A stretch of DNA of 64,000 nucleotides from Actinoalloteichus caeruleus DSM 43889 (GTDB taxonomy: Bacteria > Actinomycetota > Actinomycetes > Mycobacteriales > Pseudonocardiaceae), in contig NZ_AUBJ02000001.1 in the NCBI RefSeq assembly GCF_000429185.2, positions 5,828,001 to 5,892,000 of the forward strand. The letters run 5' to 3'. Made by a program: the position numbers and the translations under genes. The notes under the pieces are model-generated. The model was not told the DNA's origin. It saw nothing but the letters and a program-made list of their open reading frames with translations, and did not search any database. Each line of letters opens with the position of its first letter. Positions within the stretch are counted from its first letter, which is position 1. This document shows, piece by piece, positions 28,098 to 38,984 of the stretch.

Positions 28098-28123
28098 CGG
28101 GGCGGCAGGTGACGTTCCGCCGA

Positions 28124-28162
28124 GGGAGCCTTGGCTCCCGGTCCGCGCCTCACCTGATCAGG
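28124..28162. repeat. Two short palindromes upstream of the RNase gene
   Basis: GGGAGC-CTTG-GCTCCC at 28124-28139 is a 6-bp stem with a 4-nt loop, and CCTGATCAGG at 28153-28162 is a perfect 10-bp palindrome. Both lie 115-155 nt before the chosen RNase start, around a possible -10 box TACCGT at 28204-28209. Confidence 0.4.
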
Positions 28163-28276
28163 GGGCTCGGGGGTGAACGTCTTCCTCCCCGTGATCAACA
28201 CACCTACCGTGGTCGAACGAGGACGACGGTGAGCGCGCCCGACGGAGAACCACCCCAGCGGCTCGGAGGCAGGCAG

Positions 28277-28879
28277 GTGAGCGGCATGTGGAGCAAGGAC
28301 CGCACCCGGGACCACGTCGTGGGCGATCCCGCCTCGAGAACTCGGCACCCCCTCGTCCGGGACCGCGGCGCGCCCCCCGGCCGGGAAGCGGGACCGTCAC
28401 CCCGGCGGGGCCGGCGAGGCGGCGCCCGCACCCGACCGCCAGGGCCGATCACCGCCTTCCTCCTCGCCGCGTTGACGGCGGCCGCCGCCTGCGCACCTCC
28501 CGCGCCGCTGGTCGAGGACACCCGCTCGACCAGCGGTACCCCGGCCGACCTCGTGGGACCGCCGCTGCCCGTCGACGAGTTCCCGGACCAGGTGGGGCGG
28601 GCGTGCGGGACCTGGGCGGACCTGAGCTGGCCGGTCAACGACCAGGCGGTGGACCACCCGGCGGGCGGCGGACTCGTCATCCGGGGCGGGAACCAGTACC
28701 ACAACTACGGGGAGGACCTGCCGCTCGACGGGTCCTACCGGGAGTACGACGTCAACCCGCGCCCGCCGGGTGAGCGCCGGGACGCCGAGCGGCTGGTCCG
28801 GGACCGCGACACCCACGAGGTCTGGTACACCGCCGACCACTACGAGTCCTTCCGGCTGATCTCCGGTGGTTGCGGATGA
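28277..28879 (+). CDS. Secreted guanyl-specific ribonuclease, RNase Sa/T1 (N1) family
   Basis: A protein of about 200 residues. Its C-terminal 100 residues align with Streptomyces RNase Sa: 'GSYREYDV' carries the catalytic glutamate (E156), 'GERRDAERLV' the arginine, and 'YTADHYESF' the catalytic histidine (H188). C110 and C199 can form the family disulfide. A hydrophobic stretch at about 58-71 ends in 'TAAAACAPP', a weak lipobox with C72, so it may be a surface lipoprotein or a secreted enzyme. The preceding region is long and arginine-rich. GTG 28277 follows GGAGG; GTG 28229 and 28319 are alternatives. It cleaves RNA after guanosine, and a barstar-type inhibitor gene follows. Confidence 0.85.
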   Translation: MSGMWSKDRTRDHVVGDPASRTRHPLVRDRGAPPGREAGPSPRRGRRGGARTRPPGPITAFLLAALTAAAACAPPAPLVEDTRSTSGTPADLVGPPLPVDEFPDQVGRACGTWADLSWPVNDQAVDHPAGGGLVIRGGNQYHNYGEDLPLDGSYREYDVNPRPPGERRDAERLVRDRDTHEVWYTADHYESFRLISGGCG

Positions 28880-29000
28880 CGACGGCCGTGCCGACCCGGC
28901 CACGGCCCGCCCACCCGCTCCGCGGGTGGCAGGACGACAACCCCCCACCGCGCCGGCCGGGCCCACCCGGCCAGCCCCAGCGCCCGAGGACACCCCCACC

Positions 29001-29507
29001 ATGACCGAGCCACTGGACGCGCCCGTACTCCCCGGACACCGATGGGCGGAACTGGCCCTGGACGACGAGATCACGACCGCGAGCCGGGGTGGCGAGGGCG
29101 GCGGAGCGAGTCCCGGTCGCTGGACCGTCGACGGTCGCCACTGCGCCACCAGGGCGCAGCTCTTCGACGAGTGGGCCAGGGCGCTGGGGTTCCCCGACTA
29201 CTTCGGCCGCAACTGGGACGCCTTCGACGAGTGCCTGTCCGACCTCCTCACCGGTGGCGCCGGAATCGGCGTTCGGGAGGGGGGCCCGGGGTCCCGTGAG
29301 GAGATCACCGTGCGGCACGCGGAGAACCTCCTGGTGGCCGAACCCGTCACCGAGCTGACGACCTTCATCCGGGTGTTGGACGCGGTGGCGGGGTCGACCG
29401 GACCGGAACCGGGCGGAGCCGGACTGCGCGTGCTCTTCCGGACCTCCACCGACGAGGCCGGGGACCTCCGCGACCGGCTGCGGACGGCGGCCCCCGGCCG
29501 GGCCTGA
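29001..29507 (+). CDS. Barstar-family ribonuclease inhibitor
   Basis: A 168-residue cytoplasmic protein whose central part is the barstar fold: 'RAQLFDEWARALGFPDYFG' followed by 'RNWDAFDECLSDLL', with the acidic patch that plugs the RNase active site. Residues 50-60 ('GRWTVDGRHCATRAQL') form the first strand and helix. ATG 29001 lies after GAGGA with 11-nt spacing; the same frame is open back to 28866 inside the RNase end, so a longer form is possible. It lies 121 nt after the RNase stop on the same strand and most likely protects the producer from that enzyme before export. A hairpin follows. Confidence 0.9.
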   Translation: MTEPLDAPVLPGHRWAELALDDEITTASRGGEGGGASPGRWTVDGRHCATRAQLFDEWARALGFPDYFGRNWDAFDECLSDLLTGGAGIGVREGGPGSREEITVRHAENLLVAEPVTELTTFIRVLDAVAGSTGPEPGGAGLRVLFRTSTDEAGDLRDRLRTAAPGRA

Positions 29508-29539
29508 GAGAGGTGGCGCTCCGGGGGTGCCGGCTGGCG

Positions 29540-29559
29540 CGGGTGGGCGTTCCCACCCG
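29540..29559 (+). terminator. Strong hairpin after the RNase/barstar pair
   Basis: CGGGTGGG-CGTT-CCCACCCG: perfect 8-bp stem with a tetraloop, 32 nt after the barstar stop. Confidence 0.65.
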
Positions 29560-29717
29560 TGGGCCGAGGCGAGGCCGGAGCGGCGTCCCGGCGCCCAGCC
29601 GCCGCGCCGTTCCCGGGGTCTCGACCCTGGTCCCGAGGCCGGAGCCGCACCGCCTTCCCCCAAAAGTGTGACCCGGTTAGGCTGCGACGAGGTCTGTCAC
29701 CGCACCGAGGGGGAAAA

Positions 29718-30890
29718 GTGGAGCTGAACCGGGTGCGAGCCGACACCCCGGCCTGTGAGGACCTGGTGTTCCTGGACAGCGCGGGCTCCTCCCTGCCACC
29801 CTCCGTGGTCCTCGACACGGTCACCGGCCACCTCCGCCGGGAGGCCGAGATCGGCGGCTACCGGGCCGCCGGCGAGCGCACCGACGACCTCGAACGCGGC
29901 TACCACAGCGCGGCCCGGCTGCTGGGGTGCCGGCCCACCGAGGTCGCCTTCCTCGGCAGTGCCGCCCAGGCCTGGTTGACCGCGCTCGACGCGGTACCCC
30001 TCGTGCCCGGCGACCGGGTGCTGATCAGCGAGGCCGAGTACGGGACCAACGCGGTCGAACTCCTCCGGCGGCGGGACGAGACGGGCATCTCCGTCGAGAC
30101 CGTTCCGTCGGCCGAGGACGGGCGGCTCGACCTCGCCGCGCTGCGCCGGATGCTCGACGAACGGGTCCGCCTCGTGTCGCTGGTGCACATGCCGACCAAC
30201 GGCGGCCTGGTCAACCCGGTGCGGGAGGCCGCGCTGGCCGCGCACCAGGTGGGCGCGCTGGTGCTGCTGGACGCCTGCCAGACCGTCGGACAGCGTCCCG
30301 TCGACGTGGACGCCCTCGGTGTGGACCTGCTCAGCGCCACCGGCCGCAAGTGGCTGCGAGCCCCCAGGGGGACCGGCCTGCTCGTGGTCCGGGAGGAGGT
30401 CCTGCCCCGGCTTCGCCCTCGGCTCGTCGACCACACCGCCGCCCAGTGGACAGCGCCCGGGCGGTACCGGATGCGGACCGACGCCCGGGTGTTCGAGCGG
30501 TTCGAGTTCGGGGTGGCCAACCGGCTCGGGCTGATCGCCGCGCTGGACTACGCGTGGGATCTCGGGATGGAGGCCATCGCCAGCGAGGTGGCCGACCGCG
30601 CGGCCCGCCTCCGCGCCGGCCTGGCCGCCCTCCCCGGCGTGCGCCTCTGGGACCTGGGCCCGGATCCGGGCGGCATCGTCACCTTCACCGTCGAGGGCCG
30701 CCCCGCCGGTCAGGTGCGGGACGCGCTGTGGGACCAGCGGGTCGCGGTCACGGTGAGCCCGCCGAACTCGACCCTGTTGGACGCCACCCGCAGGTCCCTT
30801 CCCGACCTGGTCCGGGCCTCCGCCCACTACTTCGTCTCGCCGGACCAGGTGGCCACCGCCGTCGCCGAGGTGGACAGGCTGGCCCGCTGA
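29718..30890 (+). CDS. Class V aminotransferase / selenocysteine lyase-like PLP enzyme
   Basis: A 390-residue fold-type I PLP enzyme. It begins 'LVFLDSAGSSLPPSVVLDTV', with the PLP lysine K211 in 'SATGRKWLRAPRGTGLLVV', 'DACQTVGQRPVDVDAL' supplying the pyridine-nitrogen aspartate, and 'NGGLVNPVREAALAAH'. It belongs to the same superfamily as the riboswitch-controlled gene at 2.6 kb but is a different subgroup, closer to isopenicillin-N epimerase-like or selenocysteine lyase-like proteins. The substrate is not predictable. GTG 29718 follows GAGGGGGAAAA. A strong hairpin follows, so it is monocistronic. Confidence 0.88.
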   Translation: MELNRVRADTPACEDLVFLDSAGSSLPPSVVLDTVTGHLRREAEIGGYRAAGERTDDLERGYHSAARLLGCRPTEVAFLGSAAQAWLTALDAVPLVPGDRVLISEAEYGTNAVELLRRRDETGISVETVPSAEDGRLDLAALRRMLDERVRLVSLVHMPTNGGLVNPVREAALAAHQVGALVLLDACQTVGQRPVDVDALGVDLLSATGRKWLRAPRGTGLLVVREEVLPRLRPRLVDHTAAQWTAPGRYRMRTDARVFERFEFGVANRLGLIAALDYAWDLGMEAIASEVADRAARLRAGLAALPGVRLWDLGPDPGGIVTFTVEGRPAGQVRDALWDQRVAVTVSPPNSTLLDATRRSLPDLVRASAHYFVSPDQVATAVAEVDRLAR

Positions 30891-30897
30891 CCGGTGC

Positions 30898-30918
30898 CAC
30901 CGGACGGGGAGTCCGGTG
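30898..30918 (+). terminator. Hairpin after the PLP lyase gene
   Basis: CACCGGAC and GTCCGGTG form a perfect 8-bp stem with loop GGGGA, 7 nt after the stop codon. Confidence 0.62.
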
Positions 30919-31036
30919 CTGCTCGCCTGGTCGGGCCGTCCGCCACCGTGCGAGCCGCCGGACGCGGGGCGTGCCCCGGGGTGTCGGCCATCCAGGGCGC
31001 GGTATGACCAGCTCTGACGGGCGGCCGCGGGGCGGG

Positions 31037-31076
31037 CCCGCCCGCTCGGAACCGGACCCGCCCGCTCGCGACCGGA
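31037..31076. repeat. Tandem 20-bp duplication at the 3' side of the carboxypeptidase gene
   Basis: Two adjacent copies of a 20-bp unit starting CCCGCCCGCTCG and ending ACCGGA, differing at two positions, just beyond the minus-strand stop codon. Probably a replication slippage product. Confidence 0.55.
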
Positions 31077-31082
31077 CCCCGC

Positions 31083-32399
31083 TCAGGAACAGGTCTCCCC
31101 GATCACCCTGGGCACGCAGTCCGCGTAGGAGAGCAGCAGGTCCACCGCCTCGTCGTTGCGGGCGGTCTCCCGCTCGATGACCGAGTCCGGCGGGTAGAAG
31201 CCGCCGCCGCCGGCCCCCCTCGGGTACATCTCGAAGGTGTAGCTCCAGATCCCGTGGGCCGCCCACATCCAGTCGTCGATGCTCCCGTCGGTGATGTACA
31301 GCCCGCTGGCCTGCATGGGCGTGTACCCGTTGGTGGCCGCCAGCTGCCTGCCCAGGGTGGCGAACACCCTCGCGTCCCGCGCGGTGAGCCCGGGGCCGGT
31401 CTCGGCGTAGGTGTAGCCGTAGGGCCACAGCACCAGCTCCGAGTAGGTGTGCCAGTCGATGTGGGCCGTGATCCGCTGCTCACCGCCGACGACCCGGGAC
31501 GCCACGAAGTCCCGCACCCTGGCGGTCTCGGGCGCGGAGAACGCCGCCGCCCCCCGGTAGGTGCTGCTGCCGGGGCTTCCGCTGGAGCCGCCGCAGCACC
31601 CCCACTGGTGTCCCCAGTTGCGGTTGAGGTCGGTGCCCTGCCCCTGGCGGTTCTTCCGCCAGCTCCGGAACTGCCCGGTGGCGATGTCGTACTCCTTGCC
31701 GTCGGGGTTGACCACCGGGACGACGTGGATCACGCGGCCGTCCACGACCCTGGTGATGTCCGGGTCGGTCCCGTAGCCGTCGGTGAACCGTTCGACGATG
31801 CGCAGGCACATCTCGGTGGTCAGGTGTTCCCTGGCGTGCTGGGAGCAGGTGAAGAGCACCTCGGGGACGTCGGGGCCGGGGGTGCCGATGCTGAGCAACC
31901 AGAGGTCACGCCCCTCGTGGGAGGCGCCGATGCTCGACATCCTCGCGATGTCCGGGTGCTCGCTCACCGTTCGCCGCAGCTCCGAGGTCACCTCGGCGAA
32001 GTCGTGGTAGCCCTGGTGGTTGGGGGGAAACGCCAGCGGATCGCTCGGGACGTCCTCCGTGCGCGGGGCCAGCGGTGCCGTGGGGAAACCGAGCCGTTCC
32101 ACCTCGGCCAGCTGGTCCGGGGTGGCCAGCACCGTCAGCGCGTCGCCCTCCACCGCGAGGATGTCGACGCCGGTGCGGCTCACGGCGGTCCGGTCCCGGG
32201 CCTCGCCCGTGCCCTCGACCCGGTGGGGGGACGCCCCACTCCCGGGTCGGACCTCCTGCTGGGTCTCCTGTAGGGACGTGGACGCCGGAACGGCGGGTCG
32301 GGCGATGCCCGTCGCGCTGATCGGCGCGAGTAGCGCGAGGCAGCAGCCGGCCGCGAGAACCGCGGCGGACCGGCGAAGGGTGCGTGTGGTCGGGAACAT
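31083..32399 (-). CDS. Secreted zinc carboxypeptidase, M14 family
   Basis: A 438-residue exported metallopeptidase that removes C-terminal residues from peptides. A signal peptide occupies the first 32 or so residues ('[19 protein letters not shown]'). An N-terminal propeptide of about 90 residues precedes the catalytic domain. The zinc ligands are H188, E191 ('[10 protein letters not shown]') and H317 ('[14 protein letters not shown]'); R260 in 'TDLNRNWG' binds substrate and E390 ('WSYTFEMYP') is the catalytic base. This layout matches carboxypeptidase T-like actinobacterial enzymes. ATG 32399 follows GGAGG by 5 nt; the frame stays open upstream to 32498 but lacks features. Confidence 0.94.
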   Translation of the reverse strand: MFPTTRTLRRSAAVLAAGCCLALLAPISATGIARPAVPASTSLQETQQEVRPGSGASPHRVEGTGEARDRTAVSRTGVDILAVEGDALTVLATPDQLAEVERLGFPTAPLAPRTEDVPSDPLAFPPNHQGYHDFAEVTSELRRTVSEHPDIARMSSIGASHEGRDLWLLSIGTPGPDVPEVLFTCSQHAREHLTTEMCLRIVERFTDGYGTDPDITRVVDGRVIHVVPVVNPDGKEYDIATGQFRSWRKNRQGQGTDLNRNWGHQWGCCGGSSGSPGSSTYRGAAAFSAPETARVRDFVASRVVGGEQRITAHIDWHTYSELVLWPYGYTYAETGPGLTARDARVFATLGRQLAATNGYTPMQASGLYITDGSIDDWMWAAHGIWSYTFEMYPRGAGGGGFYPPDSVIERETARNDEAVDLLLSYADCVPRVIGETCS

Positions 32400-32427
32400 C
32401 CTGCCTCCGGGTGATCGCGGAGCGTGA

Positions 32428-35759
<3,332 letters not shown>

Positions 35760-35772
35760 CCGAGCACCGGTA

Positions 35773-35796
35773 CGGCGCGGGGGGAGCCCCGCGCCG
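35773..35796 (+). terminator. Strong terminator hairpin after hisB
   Basis: CGGCGCGGGG (35773-35782) and CCCCGCGCCG (35787-35796): perfect 10-bp stem with a 4-nt loop. Confidence 0.7.
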
Positions 35797-35860
35797 CTAC
35801 CACGGTCCGCCCCGGCGCGGGCGCCGGCTGACGACGTGTCACGACGAGAAAGGGTTCCGC

Positions 35861-36016
35861 GTGGAGTTCACCTGGGTGTCGATCGTGCTGCTCGGGGTGG
35901 CGGGTTTCCTGTTGGGAGGGGCCTGGTCGCTGCGCCGGACCAGCCGGGCGGGCGTGGTGGTCCTCCTGGTCGGCGCGGTGCTCGCCGCCGCGGGAGCGGT
36001 GCTCTGGACGGGCTGA
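35861..36016 (+). CDS. Small membrane protein downstream of hisB
   Basis: A 51-residue protein with two predicted membrane helices, 'SIVLLGVAGFLLGGAWSL' and 'GVVVLLVGAVLAAAGAVLW', joined by the short basic loop 'RRTSRA'. The start is GTG 35861, with GAGAAAGGG about 6 nt upstream. Small unannotated membrane proteins are known beside hisB in other actinobacteria, which supports it as real. No function can be assigned. It lies after the hisB hairpin, so expression may come from its own promoter or read-through. Confidence 0.62.
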   Translation: MEFTWVSIVLLGVAGFLLGGAWSLRRTSRAGVVVLLVGAVLAAAGAVLWTG

Positions 36017-36034
36017 GCCCAGCCACCTGGTCGC

Positions 36035-36560
36035 CGACGGCAGGGTGGTGACCGGCAGACCAGCCACCCGCCGTTGGCGCTGAGGTGGAACACGTGCCTG
36101 CCCCGGGTCATGCCTCCGGCGTCCACGACGAGCACGACGGGTGCGCCCCCGCGGTGCGGACGGCCCCGGCCGTCGCCTCGTCAGGGGAGACGCACGGCGT
36201 GGCCCCGCACCGGGCGTAGCCCCTCCCGGCGGATCGAGGCAGGGGACTTCGCCGTCGTGCCGTGGAACGACGTCGGTGGGGGGTGGCGGAGGTGAGGCCG
36301 GGGTCGAGGGGCACCGGGGGCCCCTGGCTCGCCCGCATCCACGAGCCGGACCCGTCGTCGGCGAAGCGCTTCCGGTCGTTCTCGCCGACCAACCCGGTCC
36401 AGGGCGCCGGTCGATCCGGTGCCCTCGTCCCGCAAGCCCCGCGAGCCGGGGCTCGACCGACACCCACCCCGCGGCGCCCGGGGAGACCCCCAGCGTTCCC
36501 GGGTCGCGCCGGAGTGCGTGGGCCAGGACGCGCGGGATCCCGCCGGGGTCGATGTTCCGC
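36035..36560 (-). pseudogene. kptA: Decayed RNA 2'-phosphotransferase (KptA/Tpt1) gene
   Basis: Minus-strand fragments of one KptA protein lie in order but in changing frames. 'IPRVLAHALRRDPGTLGV' and 'AAGWVSVEPRLAGLAGRGH' (near 36540-36400) form the N-terminal winged helix. 'GENDRKRFADDGSGSWMRAS' is the linker motif. 'FHGTTAKSPASIRREGLRP' is the ART-fold histidine motif. 'SPDEATAGAVR' follows, and 'VVDAGGMTRGRHVFHLSANG' with 'GWL' is the C-terminal NAD-binding motif (near 36130-36045). At least four frame changes are needed, so this is a dead gene rather than a sequencing slip. Active KptA transfers a splice-junction 2'-phosphate from RNA to NAD; bacterial roles are unclear. Confidence 0.75.
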
Positions 36561-36633
36561 GCGGTCCGCCCCGCCACCCCGGCCGCACGACCCACCTCCG
36601 CCGCGTCCCGGCTGGTCGGCGTCCTTTCGTGGA

Positions 36634-37095
36634 TCAGCGGCCACCCTCGCGTGACGGTCGCAGCATGGGGGCTCCCGGGCCCTGCGCGGCCAGCTCGTCG
36701 TCCGGGTTGTGCAGCCCGCAGGTGGCCAGCGAGAGGCAGCCGCAGCCGATGCACGAGTCGAGGCGGTCCCGCAGCCGCACCATCCCGTCGATGCGGGTGT
36801 CGAGTTCGGACCGCCACTGCCGGGAGAGCCGCGCCCAGTCCGCCTTGGTCGGGGTGCGCCCTTCCGGAAGGGTGGTGAGCGCCGCCTGGATGTCCTCCAG
36901 GCTCAGACCGACCCGCTGCGCGGAACGGATGAAGGCGAGCCGGCGCAGGACGGACCGCTCGTAGCGGCGCTGGTTCCCGCTGGTGCGGTGGGAGGAGATC
37001 AGGCCGCGGTCCTCGTAGAAGCGCAGGGCGCTGTGGGGGACTCCGCTGCGGTGGGCGATCTCGCCGATGCTGAGGGTGGGGCTGCTCGCGGGCAT
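36634..37095 (-). CDS. soxR: SoxR-type redox-sensing MerR regulator
   Basis: A 153-residue MerR-family protein. The winged-helix DNA-binding domain covers residues 8-75 ('LSIGEIAHRSGVPHSALRFY'), a dimerisation helix follows, and the [2Fe-2S] cluster cysteines are C115, C118, C120 and C126 in 'SCIGCGCLSLATCG'. This spacing is diagnostic for SoxR, whose cluster is oxidised by redox-active compounds and then activates a promoter with a long spacer. Its -10 box TAGGCT lies 5 nt before ATG 37095. It is divergent from a split transketolase, with a SoxR-like site between them, so that pair is the likely target. Confidence 0.93.
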   Translation of the reverse strand: MPASSPTLSIGEIAHRSGVPHSALRFYEDRGLISSHRTSGNQRRYERSVLRRLAFIRSAQRVGLSLEDIQAALTTLPEGRTPTKADWARLSRQWRSELDTRIDGMVRLRDRLDSCIGCGCLSLATCGLHNPDDELAAQGPGAPMLRPSREGGR

Positions 37096-37110
37096 GGGAC
37101 AGCCTAACCC

Positions 37111-37138
37111 TTGACCTAAACCAATGTCGAGGTATCAG
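37111..37138. promoter_or_regulatory. Candidate SoxR operator and divergent promoters
   Basis: TTGACC (37111-37116) and TATCAG (37133-37138) could be -35 and -10 for the transketolase genes. TCGACA on the minus strand (37130-37125) with TAGGCT (37106-37101) could serve soxR. Inside lies an imperfect dyad at 37115-37132 beginning CCTAAA and ending CGAGG, which matches the classical SoxR site at about 11 of 18 positions. Confidence 0.5.
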
Positions 37139-37147
37139 GCTGGGGTC

Positions 37148-37918
37148 ATGATGATGAAGAACCCCACCACCCCCACCACCACGCGGTGGGGGTACGCGGA
37201 CCTGCCAGCCCTCGTCCGCCGGATGACCGGCGACGAGAAGCACCACTCCGCGTCCTCCTCCACCCTGGACGTCCTCTGGGTCCTCTACGACCGGATCCTC
37301 GACGTCAGCCCCGAGCGGATCGACGACGAGGGGCGCGACCGCTTCCTGCTCTCCAAAGGGCACGGTCCGATGTCCTACTACGCGGTGCTCGCGGCCAAGG
37401 GGTTCCTCGACGCCGACCAGTTCCCGGACTGGGCGTCCTTCGGCTCCCCCCTCGGCCACCACCCCGACCGGATGCTGCTCCCGGGGGTGGAGATCGGCAG
37501 CGGCTCCCTGGGTCACGGGCTCCCCCTGGGCGTCGGCACCGCGTTGGGACTGCGCGCCCGGGGCATCGGCTCCCGCGTCGTGGTCCTCACCGGGGACGCG
37601 GAGCTGGACGAGGGCAGCAACCACGAGGCCATCGCGGTCGCCGGTCGACTGGGGCTGGAGCAGCTGACCACGGTGGTCGTGGACAACGACTCCGCCTCGT
37701 ACGGCTGGCCAGGCGGCATCGAGGACCGGTTCACCCGGGAGGGCTGGAACGGGGCCACCGTGGACGGACGGGACCACGACGCGCTGTACGCGGCGTTCAC
37801 CAGGCCCTCGAACGGGCGGCCCTCGGTGGTCGTCGCCCAGGTCGAACCGTACGACGACGACGCTTCCGAGAGCCAGGACCAGGGCACGGCCACGACGACG
37901 GAGGAGCAGACCCGATGA
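37148..37918 (+). CDS. Transketolase, N-terminal (TPP-binding) subunit
   Basis: A 256-residue protein equal to the first half of a transketolase. It contains the substrate histidine region 'FLLSKGHGPMSYYAVLAAKG', 'EIGSGSLGHGLPLGVGTALG', and the TPP-magnesium motif beginning 'VLTGDAELDEGSNHEAIA'. A run of ATG codons at 37148, 37151 and 37154 makes the exact start uncertain; translation from 37124 is unlikely because it overlaps the promoter. The stop overlaps the next gene by 4 nt. The two halves should assemble into an enzyme moving two-carbon ketol units between sugar phosphates. Split transketolases also occur in secondary metabolism, so the substrate is open. Confidence 0.92.
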   Translation: MMMKNPTTPTTTRWGYADLPALVRRMTGDEKHHSASSSTLDVLWVLYDRILDVSPERIDDEGRDRFLLSKGHGPMSYYAVLAAKGFLDADQFPDWASFGSPLGHHPDRMLLPGVEIGSGSLGHGLPLGVGTALGLRARGIGSRVVVLTGDAELDEGSNHEAIAVAGRLGLEQLTTVVVDNDSASYGWPGGIEDRFTREGWNGATVDGRDHDALYAAFTRPSNGRPSVVVAQVEPYDDDASESQDQGTATTTEEQTR

Positions 37919-38868
37919 GCACCCGACCCGCCACCAGCAGCGAGATCGACGAGCGGCCCACCCGGACCATGCGCGACGTGTTCGTCGAGACGACCACCGC
38001 CCGCTTCGACACCGACGACCGGCTGGCCGTGGTGCTGGCCGACATCAGCGCGGACAGTTTCGCCCCGGCGGCGGCCCGCTGGCCGGACCGCGTGCTCAAC
38101 GTCGGGATTCGTGAACAGGCCATGGTCGGGGTGGCCGGCGGCCTCGCGTTGACCGGTCTCCGCCCCGTGGTCCACTCCTACACCCCGTTCCTGGTGGAAC
38201 GGCCCTTCGAACAGCTCAAGATCAGCATCGGTCACCAGGGGGTGGGTGCGGTGCTCGTCAGCATCGGCGCCTCCTTCGACGCCAGCAGCGAGGGACGCAC
38301 CCACCAGGCACCCGGGGACGTGGCCCTGCTCGACACGCTGCCGGGGTGGCGGGTGCACGTCCCCGGCCACCCCGACGAGGTCCCCGCGCTGTTGCGGGAC
38401 GCCTTCGACTCCGACGGCCCCGTCTACGTGCGGTTGTCCGGTCAGACCAACTCCACGCCGATGCCGGTCGGCGCCGGATTCCACCAGGTCAGGGGCGGGT
38501 CAGGCTCGGACAGGGGGGTGGTGCTCGCGGTAGGCCCCGTGCTCGACCAGGTCATCGAGGGCGTCGGGGACCTCGACGTCACCGTGCTCTACACCCCGAC
38601 CGTCCGGCCCTTCGACGCGGTCGGCCTGGCCGAGGCGGTCGGTCGTGCCCGGCACGCCGACGTCATGCTGGTCGAGCCTTACCTGGCGGGAACCTCCGCG
38701 CACCGGGTGGGCTCGGCGCTCGAGGCCGTGCCCCACCGCGTCCGGTCGCTGGGCGTGTCCCGGGACGCCGAGTTGCGCGCGTACGGCACACCCGAGGAGC
38801 ACAGGGCGGCGCACGGCTTGGACGCGACGAGCATCGGGCTGGCCGCCCGGGAGTTCTTCCGACCGTGA
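37915..38868 (+). CDS. Transketolase, C-terminal (pyrimidine-binding) subunit
   Basis: A 317-residue partner of the preceding subunit. It contains the pyrimidine-binding domain ('PDRVLNVGIREQAMVGVAGG', where the glutamate activates TPP), 'FLVERPFEQLKISIGHQGVG' and the C-terminal transketolase domain. 'ASSEGRTHQAPGDVALLD' replaces the usual phosphate-binding loop. ATG 37915 overlaps the stop of the N-terminal subunit, giving 1:1 synthesis. It ends 116 nt before the XRE regulator. Expression should follow the divergent SoxR-linked promoter. Confidence 0.92.
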   Translation: MSTRPATSSEIDERPTRTMRDVFVETTTARFDTDDRLAVVLADISADSFAPAAARWPDRVLNVGIREQAMVGVAGGLALTGLRPVVHSYTPFLVERPFEQLKISIGHQGVGAVLVSIGASFDASSEGRTHQAPGDVALLDTLPGWRVHVPGHPDEVPALLRDAFDSDGPVYVRLSGQTNSTPMPVGAGFHQVRGGSGSDRGVVLAVGPVLDQVIEGVGDLDVTVLYTPTVRPFDAVGLAEAVGRARHADVMLVEPYLAGTSAHRVGSALEAVPHRVRSLGVSRDAELRAYGTPEEHRAAHGLDATSIGLAAREFFRP

Positions 38869-38875
38869 CGGCGTC

Positions 38876-38895
38876 AGCCAATATCACTAGTGGCT
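38876..38895. promoter_or_regulatory. AT-rich dyad upstream of the XRE/DUF397 pair
   Basis: AGCCA and TGGCT arms flank 10 nt. A perfect CACTAGTG palindrome lies inside at 38885-38892. The surrounding 38876-38960 is unusually AT-rich for this window and is the likely promoter region of the XRE gene; autoregulation is plausible. Confidence 0.35.
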
Positions 38896-38984
38896 ATCGC
38901 CCAAGAGGTTGATTGCCACTGCTACACCGATGGGGTTGTGTGGGCGGCGGCAATTCGCACGGCAGTTCGAAGGAAGGAACCGTG

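Noticed and set aside
24738-28112. An 1124-codon plus-strand frame across the ABC and amidase genes
   Set aside because: Arginine/proline-rich noise overlapping several well-supported genes in other frames and strands.
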